A DNA stretch of 7,052 nucleotides from Weeksellaceae bacterium (lineage in GTDB: Bacteria > Bacteroidota > Bacteroidia > Flavobacteriales > Weeksellaceae), in contig JAKOOI010000280.1 in the NCBI GenBank assembly GCA_022701475.1, positions 1 through 7,052 of the forward strand. Reading direction: 5' to 3'. The translations under genes and the position numbers were made by a program. The notes beneath the pieces were generated by a model. It did no database searches, was not told where the DNA came from, and worked only from the letters and a program-made list of their open reading frames with translations. Of the stretch, positions 7,011 through 7,052 are shown piece after piece (the stretch's first letter is position 1; every line of letters starts with the position of its first letter).

Positions 7011-7013
7011 AAA
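6977..7013. promoter_or_regulatory. Long near-perfect hairpin in leader copy A
   Basis: Outer arms TTTAAGGTGG (6977-6986) and CCACCTTAAA (7004-7013) pair perfectly over 10 bp. After one unpaired base (7003) the inner arms TGTCCG (6987-6992) and CGGATA (6997-7002) add six more pairs, including one G-T, closing a four-base loop GCAA. In RNA from the minus strand the G-T becomes an A-C mismatch and the loop reads UUGC. Downstream on that strand comes an A-run, not a U-run, so it is not an intrinsic terminator. It could be an mRNA-stabilising 5' stem or an operator. In copy B only the outer six pairs remain. Confidence 0.65.
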
Positions 7014-7052
7014 TTCTGGTATCGGTTCTCATCTGATCTGTTTCTGCAGCAA

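Noticed and set aside
6977..7013. Long hairpin as a rho-independent terminator
   Set aside because: On the minus strand it is followed by A residues, and on the plus strand by AAATTC. The T-run precedes the stem instead of following it.

Overview
The window looks like chromosomal or prophage-like DNA of a Bacteroidota bacterium, probably Flavobacteriia or a relative. Start codons lack a Shine-Dalgarno sequence and sit behind A-rich leaders, there is an exact TAnnTTTG-type -7 box, and protein style and base composition fit. No rRNA, tRNA, CRISPR array, transposase or integrase is visible. All three genes lie on the minus strand, so transcription runs from right to left.

Layout in transcription order. 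(1) 7052-6897 is a non-coding leader with a long near-perfect hairpin. (2) 6896-4689 encodes a 735-residue phage-tail-fibre-like protein, with a GKVPxxQLPSYVDDVLE-type N-terminal module and LTGG-type fibre repeats. (3) 4688-4374 is a 315-base intergenic region. It holds a TATCTTTG -7 box, an adjacent 6-bp-arm palindrome, and a second copy of the leader seen upstream of gene 2. (4) 4373-300 encodes a 1357-residue protein of unknown function. It has a coiled coil, a charged-helix / glycine-rich / charged-helix core and a strongly patterned C-terminal third. (5) After only 24 bases, 275-1 is the 5' part of a polymerase-beta-type nucleotidyltransferase gene that runs off the left edge.

Genes 2 and 4 share two 16-base identical leader blocks and start with the same residues (MSTN), so they are probably expressed together as parts of one assembly. 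The fibre-like protein suggests a surface-binding or particle-associated system, such as a phage tail, an extracellular contractile injection system or a toxin complex. No sheath, tube, baseplate or ATPase gene is in the window, so this stays a hypothesis.

The most striking sequence signal is a sharp change of base composition inside the 1357-residue gene. The last ~157 codons (300 to ~776) are about 33% GC, while the codons just upstream are about 58% GC. A second, weaker AT-rich island lies at about 1621-1980. This suggests that the large protein is a mosaic with an exchanged C-terminal module, and the nucleotidyltransferase gene lies directly behind it.
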